Shown piece after piece: positions 41,836-53,290 of a DNA stretch of 64,000 nucleotides (its first letter is position 1; each line of letters starts with the position of its first letter). The translations under genes were made by a program, and so were the position numbers. Below the pieces are notes generated by a model. That model ran no database searches. It saw only the letters and a program-made list of their open reading frames with translations, and was not told the DNA's origin. Source of the stretch: Serratia surfactantfaciens (GTDB taxonomy: Bacteria; Pseudomonadota; Gammaproteobacteria; Enterobacterales; Enterobacteriaceae); contig NZ_CP016948.1 of NCBI RefSeq assembly GCF_001642805.2, positions 4,278,001 to 4,342,000 on the forward strand, read 5' to 3'.

Positions 41836-42864
41836 TTGGAACACAAGAAAGAGTTATCCATGGCGACCATGAAAGACGTCGCCGAAATGGCGGGCGTTTC
41901 AACGGCTACCGTATCGCGTGCGCTGATGAACCCGGAAAAGGTGTCAACGCCGACGCGCCAGAAAGTGGAACAGGCCGTCCTGGCCGTGGGTTATTCTCCT
42001 CATGCTCTGTCACGCAATATCAAGCGCAACGAATCCCGCACCATCCTGGTGATCGTACCCGACATCTGCGATCCGTTTTTCGCCGACGTGATCCAGGGGA
42101 TCGAACAGACCGCCGCCCAGCAAGGCTATCTGGTGCTGATCGGCGACTGCGCGCAGCAGAACCAGCAAGAGCGCACCTTCGTCAATCTGATCATCACCAA
42201 GCAGATCGACGGTATGCTGCTGCTGGGCTCCAACCTGCCGTTCGACGCCAGCAAGGAAGAGCAGCGCAACCTGCCGCCGATGGTGATGGCCAACGAGTTC
42301 GCTCCCGAGCTGGAGCTGCCGACGGTGCATATCGACAACCTGACCGCCGCCTTTGAAGCCGTGCATTATTTGCATCAGCTGGGCCACCGGCAGATCGCCT
42401 GCGTCGCCGGGCCGGAACAGATGCCATTGAGCCATTATCGGCTGCAGGGTTACGTTCAAGCGCTACGTCGTAATGGCATTACCGTCGAAAGCAGCTATAT
42501 TACCCGGGGTGATTTTACCTACGAAGCCGGCGCGCAAGCGCTGGCGATGCTGATGGCTCAGCCGAAACCGCCGACGGCGGTGTTCTGCCACAGCGACGTC
42601 ATGGCGATCGGCGTGCTGTCCCAGGCGAAAAAAATGGGGCTGCGGGTACCGCAGGATCTGTCGATCGTCGGCTTTGACGACCTCAAGCTGGCGCAGTATT
42701 GCGATCCGCCGCTGACCACGGTGGCGCAGCCGCGCTTCCAGATCGGCCAGCAGGCGATGTTGCTGCTGCTGGAGCAGTTGAACGGCCAAACGGTGGCCAG
42801 CGGCTCCCGGCTATTGGACAGTGAATTGATTATCAGAGGCAGCACCGCTGCCCCGAAACGCTAG
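41836..42864 (+). CDS. cytR: LacI-family repressor CytR
   Basis: CytR is a cytidine-responsive repressor that works with CRP at nucleoside uptake and catabolism genes. The 342-residue protein (E. coli 341) has the HTH MKDVAEMAGVSTATVSRAL (residues 12-30) and a periplasmic-binding-like domain containing the conserved SRTILVIVPDICDPFF. I chose the TTG at 41836, which has AAGGAG 8 bp upstream and gives the family length; the ATG at 41860 is the alternative. ftsN follows 65 bp downstream. Confidence 0.93.
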   Translation: MEHKKELSMATMKDVAEMAGVSTATVSRALMNPEKVSTPTRQKVEQAVLAVGYSPHALSRNIKRNESRTILVIVPDICDPFFADVIQGIEQTAAQQGYLVLIGDCAQQNQQERTFVNLIITKQIDGMLLLGSNLPFDASKEEQRNLPPMVMANEFAPELELPTVHIDNLTAAFEAVHYLHQLGHRQIACVAGPEQMPLSHYRLQGYVQALRRNGITVESSYITRGDFTYEAGAQALAMLMAQPKPPTAVFCHSDVMAIGVLSQAKKMGLRVPQDLSIVGFDDLKLAQYCDPPLTTVAQPRFQIGQQAMLLLLEQLNGQTVASGSRLLDSELIIRGSTAAPKR

Positions 42865-42929
42865 TCAAATATTTTAGGGTTCAGTAACATGACGGACTTA
42901 TCCTCTCATCAGGACACAGCGGAATAATA

Positions 42930-43865
42930 GTGGCACAAAAAGACTATGTAAGCCGTGGGCGCGCAGCAGGAGCTAAGCGTAAAACCCCCAGCCGTAAAAA
43001 ACGCAGTTCTCCGAAGGTTTCCAAAACCGTGCTGGCGTTAGCCGCCGCGTTGCTGGTTATCTTTGTCGGTGGCCTCTATTTCATTACGCACAACAAGCCG
43101 GAAGACGCGCCGTTGTTGCCTGCGCACACCACGCGCCCGGGCAACGGCCTGCCGCCGAAGCCGGAAGAGCGCTGGCGTTATATCAAAGAGCTGGAAAACC
43201 GGCAGATCGGCGTGCAAACCCCGACCGAGCCGACGGCCGGCGGCGAGCTCAATTCCAAAACTCAGCTGACCGCCGAACAACGGCAACTGCTGGAGCAGAT
43301 GCAGGCCGACATGCAGCAGCGCCCGACGCAGCTGAACGAAGTGCCGTATAACGATCCGGGCCAGGCCAACGCGCGCAGCAATCGCCAGCAGCAGCAGATG
43401 CAACAACAGCAAATGCAGCAGCAGCCGGTACAGCAACCGCAGCAGGTCACCCAGGCGCCGCGCAACCCGTTCAACAACGGCGCCACCACTGCGCCGGTGC
43501 AGCAGCATCAGCAGCCGAAGCCGGCCACCCAGCAACCGGTACAGGTGAAACAGCCTGAGCCGAAGCCGCAACCGAAGCCGGAGCCCAAACCGGAAGTGAA
43601 GCAGGAAACGGCCAAGCAGGAAACCAAACCGGAATCGAAACAGAAGTGGATGGTGCAATGCGGTTCGTTCCGCGCCACCGATCAGGCTGAATCCGTGCGG
43701 GCGCGCCTGGCGTTCGAGGGCATCGAGAGCCGCATCACCGCCGGCGGCGGTTGGAATCGCGTGGTGCTCGGCCCGTACAGCAGCCGCGCCGCCGCGGACA
43801 AAACCCTTTCGCGCCTGAAGGGCGTCGGCATGTCGAGTTGCATTCCCCTCTCCGTTGGGGGTTGA
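42930..43865 (+). CDS. ftsN: Cell division protein FtsN
   Basis: FtsN triggers septal peptidoglycan synthesis by activating FtsWI through FtsA and FtsQLB. The 311-residue bitopic protein has a cytoplasmic tail of basic residues with DYVSRGRAAG (FtsA contact), one membrane helix (about residues 33-53, TVLALAAALLVIFVGGLYFI), a periplasmic essential segment with PPKPEERWRYIKELENR, a glutamine/proline-rich linker (about 150-235) and a SPOR domain from about 236 (KWMVQCGSFRATDQAE) to the end. The GTG start at 42930 follows AGCGGAATAAT. The overlap with the hslVU heat-shock promoter at its stop is notable. Confidence 0.97.
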   Translation: MAQKDYVSRGRAAGAKRKTPSRKKRSSPKVSKTVLALAAALLVIFVGGLYFITHNKPEDAPLLPAHTTRPGNGLPPKPEERWRYIKELENRQIGVQTPTEPTAGGELNSKTQLTAEQRQLLEQMQADMQQRPTQLNEVPYNDPGQANARSNRQQQQMQQQQMQQQPVQQPQQVTQAPRNPFNNGATTAPVQQHQQPKPATQQPVQVKQPEPKPQPKPEPKPEVKQETAKQETKPESKQKWMVQCGSFRATDQAESVRARLAFEGIESRITAGGGWNRVVLGPYSSRAAADKTLSRLKGVGMSSCIPLSVGG

Positions 43866-43889
43866 AAAGCGTCAATCCCCCCCCATCTA
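43861..43889 (+). promoter_or_regulatory. Sigma-32 heat-shock promoter of hslVU
   Basis: GTTGAAA (43861-43867) and CCCCATCTA (43881-43889) are separated by 13 bp and match the sigma-32 consensus CTTGAAA / CCCCATNT at nearly all positions. The -35 overlaps the ftsN stop codon. Confidence 0.88.
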
Positions 43890-43967
43890 TACTGTCAATA
43901 TGCCTCGTAGCGTCTGCGAAAGCAGGCGCTGCGGGGACTTCTTTCCGTCTTTAACGAGGGTCTGCTC

Positions 43968-44498
43968 GTGACAACAATTGTAAGCGTACGCCGCAACGGC
44001 CAGGTCGTCATCGGTGGTGATGGCCAGGCAACCCTGGGTAATACGGTGATGAAGGGGAACGTCAAGAAAGTGCGTCGCCTGTATAACGACAAAGTGATCG
44101 CCGGTTTCGCCGGCGGCACCGCTGACGCCTTCACGCTGTTTGAACTGTTTGAACGCAAACTGGAAATGCACCAGGGCCACCTGGTGAAAGCCGCCGTCGA
44201 GCTGGCGAAAGACTGGCGCACCGACCGCATGCTGCGCAAGCTCGAAGCGCTGTTGGCGGTCGCCGATGAAACCGCTTCGCTGATCATCACCGGCAACGGC
44301 GATGTGGTGCAGCCGGAAAACGATCTGATCGCCATCGGCTCCGGCGGCCCGTACGCTCAGGCCGCCGCCCGCGCCATGTTGGAAAATACCGAGCTGAGCG
44401 CCCGCGACATCGTTGAGAAATCCCTCAACATCGCCGGCGATATCTGTATTTACACCAACCATTTCCACACCATTGAAGAATTGCCTTCCAAAGCGTAA
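43968..44498 (+). CDS. hslV: ATP-dependent protease HslVU, peptidase subunit
   Basis: HslV (ClpQ) is the proteasome-like peptidase of the HslVU complex, degrading misfolded and regulatory proteins. The 176-residue protein (E. coli 176) starts with GTG and reads [11 protein letters not shown]; after removal of Met the N-terminal threonine is the nucleophile. The Lys in [11 protein letters not shown] and the [10 protein letters not shown] loop are conserved. It lies 12 bp before hslU and shares its heat-shock promoter. Confidence 0.98.
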   Translation: MTTIVSVRRNGQVVIGGDGQATLGNTVMKGNVKKVRRLYNDKVIAGFAGGTADAFTLFELFERKLEMHQGHLVKAAVELAKDWRTDRMLRKLEALLAVADETASLIITGNGDVVQPENDLIAIGSGGPYAQAAARAMLENTELSARDIVEKSLNIAGDICIYTNHFHTIEELPSKA

Positions 44499-44510
44499 GG
44501 ATCGAATACC

Positions 44511-45845
44511 ATGTCTGAAATGACTCCGCGCGAGATCGTCAGCGAACTGGACAGCTACATCATTGGCCAAAACAAGGCCAAACGCGCTGTCGCCATTGCC
44601 CTGCGCAACCGCTGGCGCCGGATGCAGCTCAACGAGATGCTGCGTCACGAAGTGACCCCGAAAAACATCCTGATGATCGGCCCGACCGGCGTCGGTAAAA
44701 CCGAAATCGCCCGCCGCCTGGCGAAGCTGGCTAACGCGCCGTTCATCAAGGTTGAAGCCACCAAGTTCACCGAAGTGGGCTATGTGGGCAAAGAAGTGGA
44801 CTCCATCATCCGCGATCTGACCGATGCCGCCATCAAGATGGTGCGCATGCAGTCGATCGAGAAAAACCGCACCCGCGCCGAAGAGTTGGCCGAAGAGCGT
44901 ATTCTCGACGTGCTGATCCCGCCGGCCAAGAACAACTGGGGCCAGCCGGAAGAAAACCAGGAGCCGTCCGCCGCCCGCCAGGCATTCCGCAAGAAACTGC
45001 GCGAAGGCCAGCTGGACGACAAAGAGATCGAGATCGATCTGGCTGCCGCGCCGATGGGCGTGGAAATCATGGCGCCTCCGGGCATGGAAGAGATGACCAA
45101 CCAGCTGCAGTCGATGTTCCAGAACCTCGGCGGCCAGAAGCAAAAACCGCGCAAGCTGAAGATCAAAGAAGCCTTCAAGCTGCTGGTGGAAGAAGAAGCC
45201 GCCAAGCTGGTGAACCCGGAAGAGCTGAAAGAGCAGGCGATCGAAGCGGTTGAACAGCACGGCATCGTGTTTATCGACGAGATCGACAAAATCTGTAAGC
45301 GCGGCGGCCAAAGCTCCGGCCCGGACGTCTCGCGCGAAGGCGTGCAGCGCGATCTGCTGCCGCTGGTGGAAGGCTGCACCGTGTCGACCAAGCACGGCAT
45401 GGTGAAGACCGATCACATCCTGTTCATCGCTTCCGGCGCGTTCCAGACCGCCAATCCGTCGGATCTGATCCCGGAACTGCAGGGCCGTCTGCCGATTCGC
45501 GTTGAGCTGCAGGCGCTGACCACCGAAGACTTCGAGCGCATCCTGACCGAGCCGAGCGCGTCGCTGACCGAGCAGTACAAAGCGCTGATGGGCACCGAAG
45601 GCGTCAATATCGAGTTCACCGCCGACGGCATCCGCCGCATCGCCGAAGCCGCGTGGCAGGTCAACGAAAGCACCGAGAACATCGGCGCGCGTCGTCTGCA
45701 CACCGTGCTGGAGCGTCTGATGGAAGATATTTCCTACGATGCGAGTGAAATTAATGGCCAATCCATTACAATTGATGCGGATTACGTGCGCAGTCATCTG
45801 GATGAACTGGTGGCGGATGAAGATTTGAGTCGTTTTATCCTATAA
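44511..45845 (+). CDS. hslU: ATP-dependent protease HslVU, ATPase subunit
   Basis: HslU (ClpY) is the AAA+ unfoldase that feeds substrates into HslV. The 444-residue protein (E. coli 443) has Walker [16 protein letters not shown] (about residue 58), the pore loop GYVG near 91, an I-domain with low-complexity segments (about 110-240), Walker [11 protein letters not shown] near 253 and sensor regions. The C-terminal tail ends EDLSRFIL, whose last residues insert into HslV pockets in this family. Confidence 0.98.
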   Translation: MSEMTPREIVSELDSYIIGQNKAKRAVAIALRNRWRRMQLNEMLRHEVTPKNILMIGPTGVGKTEIARRLAKLANAPFIKVEATKFTEVGYVGKEVDSIIRDLTDAAIKMVRMQSIEKNRTRAEELAEERILDVLIPPAKNNWGQPEENQEPSAARQAFRKKLREGQLDDKEIEIDLAAAPMGVEIMAPPGMEEMTNQLQSMFQNLGGQKQKPRKLKIKEAFKLLVEEEAAKLVNPEELKEQAIEAVEQHGIVFIDEIDKICKRGGQSSGPDVSREGVQRDLLPLVEGCTVSTKHGMVKTDHILFIASGAFQTANPSDLIPELQGRLPIRVELQALTTEDFERILTEPSASLTEQYKALMGTEGVNIEFTADGIRRIAEAAWQVNESTENIGARRLHTVLERLMEDISYDASEINGQSITIDADYVRSHLDELVADEDLSRFIL

Positions 45846-45875
45846 TCGCTCAATCATTGTCTTGTCAGTCATCTG

Positions 45876-45898
45876 TGTGGGAGGCATTGCCTCCCACA
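45876..45898 (+). terminator. Hairpin after hslU
   Basis: TGTGGGAGGC and GCCTCCCACA enclose a 3-nt loop, followed by ATTATTTC, 30 bp after the hslU stop. It is a plausible weak terminator before menA. Confidence 0.7.
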
Positions 45899-45941
45899 AT
45901 TATTTCTAACGGACACCGCAACTTACTGACAGAAGCGAAAC

Positions 45942-46859
45942 ATGAGCTCATCAACCTCCACCACCCCGATCTCCGCCTGGCTGGAAAGTCTACGCCCCCG
46001 CACCCTGCCGCTGGCCTTTGCCTCCATCGTGGTCGGCTCGGCGATCGCCGCCTGGCACGGCAGCCTGAAACCTGAAGTGGCGCTGCTGGCGCTGTTGACC
46101 GCCGGCCTGCTGCAAATCCTCTCCAACCTGGCGAACGACTACGGCGATGCGGTCAAAGGCAGCGACAAAGAAGATCGCATCGGGCCGTTGCGCGGCATGC
46201 AAAAAGGCATGATCACCCAGGCGCAGATGAAACGGGCGCTGGTGGTGACGGTGGTGCTGATCGCCCTCGCCGGCTGTTCGCTGATCGCCGTCGCCTGCGA
46301 GCAACCCAGCGACGTGGTGGGCTTCCTGGTGCTGGGCGGGCTGTCCATCGTGGCGGCCATCACCTACACCGTCGGCAACAAGCCCTACGGGTATTTGGGG
46401 CTGGGCGACATCTCGGTGTTGGTATTCTTCGGCTGGCTGAGCGTGGCCGGCACCTATTATCTGCAAACGCACACTTTCGACAGCGTCGTGATGCTGCCGG
46501 CCACCGCCTGCGGCCTGCTGGCGACGGCGGTGCTCAACATCAACAATCTGCGCGATATCGAGAGCGATCGCGAGAACGGCAAGAACACGTTGGCGGTGCG
46601 TCTCGGCCCGCACAAGGCGCGCATTTACCATGCCCTGCTGCTCGGCGGCGCGGTGCTGTGTTTCGCGCTGTTTACGCTGTTCAATCTCCACAGCCCGTGG
46701 GGTTGGCTGTTCGTGCTGGCGATCCCGCTGCTGGTGCGCCACGGCCTGCGCGTGCTGCGCGATCCGACACCGGTCGGCATGCGGCCGATGCTGGAGCACA
46801 TGGTCAAGGCGGCGCTGCTGGCCAACCTGCTGTTCGCCATCGGCGTGGCGCTCAGTTAA
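45942..46859 (+). CDS. menA: 1,4-dihydroxy-2-naphthoate polyprenyltransferase
   Basis: MenA attaches the octaprenyl chain to dihydroxynaphthoate in menaquinone synthesis at the inner membrane. The 305-residue UbiA-superfamily protein has about eight or nine hydrophobic helices and two aspartate-rich prenyl-diphosphate motifs, SNLANDYGDAVKGSD (about residue 62) and NINNLRDIESDREN (about 199). The start MSSSTSTTPISAWLESLRPR is family-typical. It lies between hslU and rraA, as in E. coli. Confidence 0.97.
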   Translation: MSSSTSTTPISAWLESLRPRTLPLAFASIVVGSAIAAWHGSLKPEVALLALLTAGLLQILSNLANDYGDAVKGSDKEDRIGPLRGMQKGMITQAQMKRALVVTVVLIALAGCSLIAVACEQPSDVVGFLVLGGLSIVAAITYTVGNKPYGYLGLGDISVLVFFGWLSVAGTYYLQTHTFDSVVMLPATACGLLATAVLNINNLRDIESDRENGKNTLAVRLGPHKARIYHALLLGGAVLCFALFTLFNLHSPWGWLFVLAIPLLVRHGLRVLRDPTPVGMRPMLEHMVKAALLANLLFAIGVALS

Positions 46860-46871
46860 AAACTGATGATT

Positions 46872-46901
46872 TTGCCAACAGGGCGAATAAAGGGATATAC
46901 T
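46872..46901 (+). promoter_or_regulatory. rraA promoter candidate
   Basis: TTGCCA (46872-46877) and TATACT (46896-46901) are separated by 18 bp, about 33 bp before the rraA start. E. coli rraA is transcribed from its own stationary-phase promoter in the same gap. Confidence 0.6.
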
Positions 46902-46928
46902 GAACATTCCAGCGGCAAACAGACGTAA

Positions 46929-47420
<492 letters not shown>

Positions 47421-47432
47421 TTTTCGGTCATG

Positions 47433-47458
47433 AAAAAGGGCGCCTGAGGCGCCCTTTT
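47433..47458. terminator. Bidirectional terminator of rraA and zapB
   Basis: AAGGGCGCC and GGCGCCCTT enclose TGA, with an A-run on the left and a T-run on the right, between convergent genes. Confidence 0.92.
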
Positions 47459-47480
47459 CGTTGCTGCATGGCGTGAGGAA

Positions 47481-47720
47481 TCAGACTTCTTCCATCTTGC
47501 CCAGCAGCGCGCGCAGGCGATCTTGCCATACGTGCTGTTCTTCTTTCAGCTGTTGGTTTTCGCGCACCAACGCTTCGTGGTTGCCGGAGGCAGCCTGAAC
47601 TTCCTGCGACAGAGAGTTGTTTTTGTCTTTCAGCTCTTCAATTTCCATCTGCAACAGAGTGATGGTATCAATCGCCTGCTGTACTTTTGCTTCCAGTTTC
47701 TCAAATACTTCAAATGACAT
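47481..47720 (-). CDS. zapB: Cell division coiled-coil protein ZapB
   Basis: ZapB stabilises the FtsZ ring and links it to MatP and the terminus region. The 79-residue protein is almost entirely coiled coil with heptad hydrophobics ([20 protein letters not shown], later [16 protein letters not shown]), as in the 81-residue E. coli protein. It is transcribed away from glpF, with a 523-bp gap between them. Confidence 0.96.
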   Translation of the reverse strand: MSFEVFEKLEAKVQQAIDTITLLQMEIEELKDKNNSLSQEVQAASGNHEALVRENQQLKEEQHVWQDRLRALLGKMEEV

Positions 47721-48243
47721 GCTTCAGTCCCCTCATGATAGCAAGGCGTACATCTATAAGTAGCGGCCGCAACGTCGGCTGCAGCGACTGCGAATATTGC
47801 ATCGCGCTCAGTGACGCGCGCCGTTACGGAAGGCGCGCAGTCTCGATTCGTTAAAAACGATTGTAAGTAGCCAGTCTCCGCCTGTCTAGCAACATACCGG
47901 ATCATCGCGCAGTCTGTTGCAATTTTCCTGCCCCCGCCATCAGCAAAAACTGAAAATCCCCGCCGCCGTCGTCGCGAGTTGTTAACAACCCTCGCCAAAC
48001 CACTGGTCAGATCACACTTTTATGGCTCAGAAAGAACACTAAACGACGCGAAATCGCTCAATTTTATGACGCGCCACACACATTTTGATTTCGCTATTTC
48101 TCGTTTATGTTCGTTAACGATAAATTTACATCACGTCCTTATTCAATAATTGGACGAGATGAAAAAAACTGTGCCCATAGGCCGGATGTATACCCAACTG
48201 AGCCTATAAACCAACAACCGCCGTTTTGCAGGACACCAACATT
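47721..48243. promoter_or_regulatory. zapB-glpF divergent intergenic region
   Basis: This 523-bp region holds no ORF I can support. The left half contains the zapB promoter area and a GC-rich hairpin (47816-47838, arms GCGCGCC/GGCGCGC). The AT-rich right half, from about 48030, carries the GlpR operator (48106-48125) and TGTGTGGCGCGTCATA on the minus strand near 48065-48080, a degenerate CRP-like site. glpF expression in E. coli depends on CRP and GlpR. Confidence 0.6.
48106..48125. promoter_or_regulatory. GlpR operator upstream of glpFKX
   Basis: TATGTTCGTTAACGATAAAT matches the recalled GlpR consensus WATGTTCGWTAWCGAACATW at most positions, perfectly over the first 15. Looser copies may overlap 48087-48105. 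GlpR would repress until glycerol-3-phosphate binds. Confidence 0.8.
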
Positions 48244-49089
48244 ATGAGCCAAACCACCAGTCCGACATTAAAAGGCCAGTGCATCGCCGAGTTCCTCGGC
48301 ACGGCGCTGCTGATCTTCTTTGGCGTAGGCTGCGTTGCCGCACTGAAACTGGCGGGCGCCAGCTTCGGCCAGTGGGAAATCAGCATCATTTGGGGCCTGG
48401 GCGTCGCCATGGCCATCTACCTGACCGCCGCCATTTCCGGCGCGCATCTCAACCCGGCGGTCACCCTCGCGCTGTGGCTGTTCGCCTGCTTCGACGGACG
48501 CAAAGTGGTGCCATACATCATTGCGCAAGTCGCCGGCGCCTTCTGCGCCGCCGCGCTGGTCTACGGGTTGTACTACAACCTGTTCTTCGACTTCGAAGCG
48601 GCTCACCATATGGTGCGCGGCAGCAACGAAAGCCTTGAACTGGCCGGCATCTTCTCAACCTACCCTAACGCACACATCTCCGTCGGCCAGGCCTTCCTGG
48701 TGGAAACGGTGATCGCCGCCATTCTGATGTGCCTGATCCTGGCGCTGACCGACGACGGCAACGGCATTCCGCGCGGCCCGCTGGCGCCGCTGCTGATCGG
48801 TATTCTGATTGCCGTGATCGGCGCCTCCATGGGACCATTGACCGGCTTTGCGTTGAACCCGGCGCGTGACTTCGGGCCAAAACTGTTCGCCTACCTGGCC
48901 GGCTGGGGCAAAGTCGCCTTCACCGGCGCACGCGACATCCCGTACTTCCTGGTGCCGATCTTCGCGCCTATCGTCGGCTGCGGCCTGGGCGCCTTCGGTT
49001 ACCGCGCGCTGATTGGCCGCCACCTGCCGTGCGACGTCTGCGTGACGGAAGAAGAGTCCGACGCCAAGGCTCAGCAGCGTAAAGCGTGA
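48244..49089 (+). CDS. glpF: Glycerol uptake facilitator (aquaglyceroporin)
   Basis: GlpF lets glycerol diffuse across the inner membrane. The 281-residue protein, the E. coli length, has six membrane helices and two half-helices with the NPA motifs GAHLNPAVT (about residue 68) and GFALNPARD (about 203); the Arg of the selectivity filter follows the second. I chose the ATG at 48244 (MSQTTSPTLKGQ). It leads glpFKX, with glpK 42 bp downstream, under GlpR/CRP-type control. Confidence 0.98.
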   Translation: MSQTTSPTLKGQCIAEFLGTALLIFFGVGCVAALKLAGASFGQWEISIIWGLGVAMAIYLTAAISGAHLNPAVTLALWLFACFDGRKVVPYIIAQVAGAFCAAALVYGLYYNLFFDFEAAHHMVRGSNESLELAGIFSTYPNAHISVGQAFLVETVIAAILMCLILALTDDGNGIPRGPLAPLLIGILIAVIGASMGPLTGFALNPARDFGPKLFAYLAGWGKVAFTGARDIPYFLVPIFAPIVGCGLGAFGYRALIGRHLPCDVCVTEEESDAKAQQRKA

Positions 49090-49104
49090 TTGGTGCAGTT
49101 TTAA

Positions 49105-50640
<1,536 letters not shown>

Positions 50641-50664
50641 TCCCGCTTCCGTTGCCCTCCAACA

Positions 50665-50693
50665 AGCGCTGCCTGCGGGCGGCGCTTTTTTTT
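50665..50693 (+). terminator. Terminator between glpK and glpX
   Basis: A 9-bp stem with one G-U pair (AGCGCTGCC with GGCGGCGCT) runs into eight T's, 24 bp after glpK. It would make glpX expression depend on readthrough or its own promoter. Confidence 0.9.
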
Positions 50694-50767
50694 GCCCCGC
50701 CCCGCCGCCGCCGCGCTGTGATAAACTTTGCCGATATTTTCTTCCCTTTCTCACAGACAGGTTTGCC

Positions 50768-51778
50768 ATGAAACGTGAATTAGCCATCGAATTTTCCCGC
50801 GTTACCGAAGCCGCCGCGCTGGCGGGCTACAAATGGCTGGGACGCGGCGACAAGAACGCCGCCGACGGCGCGGCGGTCCACGCCATGCGCATCATGCTCA
50901 ACAAAGTGGATATCGATGGCCGCATCGTGATCGGCGAAGGTGAAATCGACGAAGCGCCGATGCTGTATATCGGCGAGCAGGTCGGCACCGGCCAGGGCGA
51001 CGCGGTGGACATCGCGGTCGATCCGATCGAAGGCACCCGCATGACCGCCATGGGCCAGTCCAACGCGCTGGCGGTCTTGGCAGTGGGCGATCGCGGCACC
51101 TTCCTGCACGCGCCGGACATGTACATGGAGAAACTGGTGGTTGGCCCGGCGGCGCGCGGCGCCATCGATATCAACCTGCCGCTGGCGGAGAACCTGCAGA
51201 ACGTCGCCGCGCGGCTGGGTAAACCCTTGTCGCAGCTGACGGTGATCGTGTTGGCCAAACCGCGCCACGACGGCGTCATCGCGCAGATGCAGCAGTTGGG
51301 GGTGCGGGTGTTCGCCATTCCTGACGGCGACGTGGCGGCCTCCATTCTCACCTGCATGCCGGAAAGCGAGGTCGATGTGATGTACGGCATCGGCGGCGCG
51401 CCGGAAGGGGTGATCTCCGCCGCGGTGATCCGCGCGCTGGACGGCGACATGCAGGCGCGTTTGCTGCCGCGCCATGAAGTGAAAGGCGACAGCGCCGAAA
51501 ACCGCCGCATCGGTGAACAGGAGCTGGCGCGCTGTCGGGAGATGGGCATCGAAGCCGGTCAGGCGCTGCGTCTGGATCAAATGGCGCGCAACGATAACGT
51601 GATTTTCTCCGCCACCGGCATCACCAAAGGCGATCTGCTGGAAGGCATCAGCCGCAAAGGCAACATGGCCACCACCGAAACCCTGTTGATCCGCGGTAAA
51701 TCGCGCACCATCCGCCGTATTCGTTCAACCCACTATCTGGATCGCAAAGACCCGGCGCTGCACGAATTTCTGCTGTAA
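50768..51778 (+). CDS. glpX: Fructose-1,6-bisphosphatase, class II
   Basis: GlpX dephosphorylates fructose-1,6-bisphosphate and supports gluconeogenesis from glycerol. The 336-residue protein, the E. coli length, has the metal-binding signatures GEGEIDEAPML and DPIEGTRMTA near residues 57-92. I chose the ATG at 50768 (MKRELAIEFSRVTEAAALAG); an in-frame reading starting inside glpK is an artefact. It closes the glpFKX cluster. Confidence 0.98.
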   Translation: MKRELAIEFSRVTEAAALAGYKWLGRGDKNAADGAAVHAMRIMLNKVDIDGRIVIGEGEIDEAPMLYIGEQVGTGQGDAVDIAVDPIEGTRMTAMGQSNALAVLAVGDRGTFLHAPDMYMEKLVVGPAARGAIDINLPLAENLQNVAARLGKPLSQLTVIVLAKPRHDGVIAQMQQLGVRVFAIPDGDVAASILTCMPESEVDVMYGIGGAPEGVISAAVIRALDGDMQARLLPRHEVKGDSAENRRIGEQELARCREMGIEAGQALRLDQMARNDNVIFSATGITKGDLLEGISRKGNMATTETLLIRGKSRTIRRIRSTHYLDRKDPALHEFLL

Positions 51779-51782
51779 CGAA

Positions 51783-51806
51783 ACAGGGCGCCGAATGGCG
51801 CCCTGT
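51783..51806. terminator. Bidirectional hairpin of glpX and emrD
   Basis: ACAGGGCGCC and GGCGCCCTGT enclose GAAT between convergent genes, ending 3 bp before the emrD stop. The T-tracts are weak. Confidence 0.7.
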
Positions 51807-51808
51807 GG

Positions 51809-52993
51809 TTATGCGGTATGACCCTGATGCTGCATCCGGTTGGACAGCGGCCACCAGCACAGCAGGATCAACAGCGCCATGGCGAACATCAGCAGCCCGA
51901 GGCTGAACTGCCCGGTTTGCGGCAGCATGGCGGACAGCCAGGTCGCCAGACCAGACCCCATGTTCTGCATGCCGCCCACCAGCGCGCCCGCCGCGCCGGC
52001 CAGGTAAGGAAACGGCTCCATCGCTCCGGTGGTGGCCAGCGGGAACAACATGCCGGCGCCGAAGAAGAACAGCGCGGCCGGCACGATCAGCGTCCAGATG
52101 TTCATCACGCCGAACCAGCCCGGGATCCACATCATCGCTCCCGCCAGCAGGCAGCTAATCACCGAATGCCACATCAGCGTGTGGAAGGTCTTGCCGTCGC
52201 GCCCGGCGTACCAGGCGCCGAAAAACGCCGCCGGAATTGGCAGAATGAACAGGATGCTGACGGTCAGGCCGCTCAGCCCCAACACGCCGCCCATCAACAC
52301 GCCGCAGCTGGCCTCGAATACCGCAATTCCCGCCAGCGCACCGATCAGCATCACCAGATAGCAGCTGAAGGTGCTGTCGCCCAGCAGCTGGCGGAAACTG
52401 GCCAGCATGCGGCGTTTTTCCGTCTGTACCGGACGGGTCTCCGGCAGCCAGCGGAACATGGCGAAGGCGACGCAGGCGCACAGCGCCAGCAGGAAGGCGT
52501 AACAGGCGCGCCAGCCGAACACCATCGCCAGCGCGCCGCCGATCACCGGCGCCAGCAACGGACTGACCAAAATCCCCATGTTCAGCAGGCTGTTGGCGTA
52601 ACGCAGCGCAGTACCGGCATACAGATCGCGCGGCATGGTGCGCGCCATCACGCCCGCCACGCCGGTGCCCATGCCCTGAATCGCGCTGGCGGCGACCAGC
52701 ATCGCCAGGTTGGTGGACAGCAGCGCGCCCAGCGCACCGACCAGGAAGATCATCATGCCGGTCAGGATCACCGGGCGGCGTCCGATACGGTCCGATATCG
52801 GCCCGTAAATCAGCTGGGAAAAACCGTAGGTCAGCAGATACGCCGCCATCACCCGCTGCACGGCGCCGGTGCGCACCGACAGATCGTGAGCGATATCAGC
52901 AATAACGGGAACATAAATGGTTTGCGCCATCTGGCCGACGGCGACCAACAGAACAAGCATCACCAGCAGGTGAAAATTCTCTAGTTTTCTCAT
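51809..52993 (-). CDS. emrD: Multidrug efflux MFS transporter EmrD
   Basis: EmrD is a proton-coupled drug exporter of the DHA1/Bcr-CflA group in the inner membrane. The 394-residue protein equals E. coli EmrD in length, and the stretches LVMLVLLVAVGQMAQTIYVP, GPISDRIGRRPVI (motif A) and NSLLNMGILVSPLLAP are nearly the same. Twelve hydrophobic helices are evident. In E. coli the gene lies elsewhere; here it separates glpX from fpr, so the locus has been rearranged. It is divergent from the SufR-like regulator. Confidence 0.93.
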   Translation of the reverse strand: MRKLENFHLLVMLVLLVAVGQMAQTIYVPVIADIAHDLSVRTGAVQRVMAAYLLTYGFSQLIYGPISDRIGRRPVILTGMMIFLVGALGALLSTNLAMLVAASAIQGMGTGVAGVMARTMPRDLYAGTALRYANSLLNMGILVSPLLAPVIGGALAMVFGWRACYAFLLALCACVAFAMFRWLPETRPVQTEKRRMLASFRQLLGDSTFSCYLVMLIGALAGIAVFEASCGVLMGGVLGLSGLTVSILFILPIPAAFFGAWYAGRDGKTFHTLMWHSVISCLLAGAMMWIPGWFGVMNIWTLIVPAALFFFGAGMLFPLATTGAMEPFPYLAGAAGALVGGMQNMGSGLATWLSAMLPQTGQFSLGLLMFAMALLILLCWWPLSNRMQHQGHTA

Positions 52994-53290
52994 TATCTTC
53001 GTTAACGTTTCAACTCGTCACAGCGTCCCGGTATGGCCGTTGCAGCAGCCAGAACGGCGAGCAGCCCTCTATGGCGGCATAAACTAATCAAATCTGATTT
53101 TTTTAGCGAGTTTCAGACAGATATTGATCCAGGTCACACTGGCAGCAAACCCGACCAGGCTCGTAAATTAAACTGTACGACTAACGCTTTGGAGTTAAAA
53201 ATTGCGTGCTTGCAGTAGCCGCGCTTTAGCATTTAATCGATAATTCTTTTCATCAACTTGAAATAAAATAACACCATAGGGATTTGGTTC
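52994..53290. promoter_or_regulatory. emrD / SufR-like regulator divergent intergenic region
   Basis: The 297-bp gap has no supportable gene. Its right third is AT-rich and contains the inverted repeat TTTCA-N6-TGAAA at 53248-53263, 27 bp before the regulator start, a candidate autoregulatory operator. GGGAT at about 53279 is the ribosome binding site. Confidence 0.4.

Noticed and set aside
41645..41902. Small minus-strand gene between priA and cytR
   Set aside because: It overlaps the cytR start, has no ribosome site and no recognisable sequence.
43887..45797. Minus-strand open frame of over 600 codons opposite hslVU
   Set aside because: It is an antisense shadow of two highly conserved genes, with Phe/His/Asp-rich low-quality sequence and no start signal.
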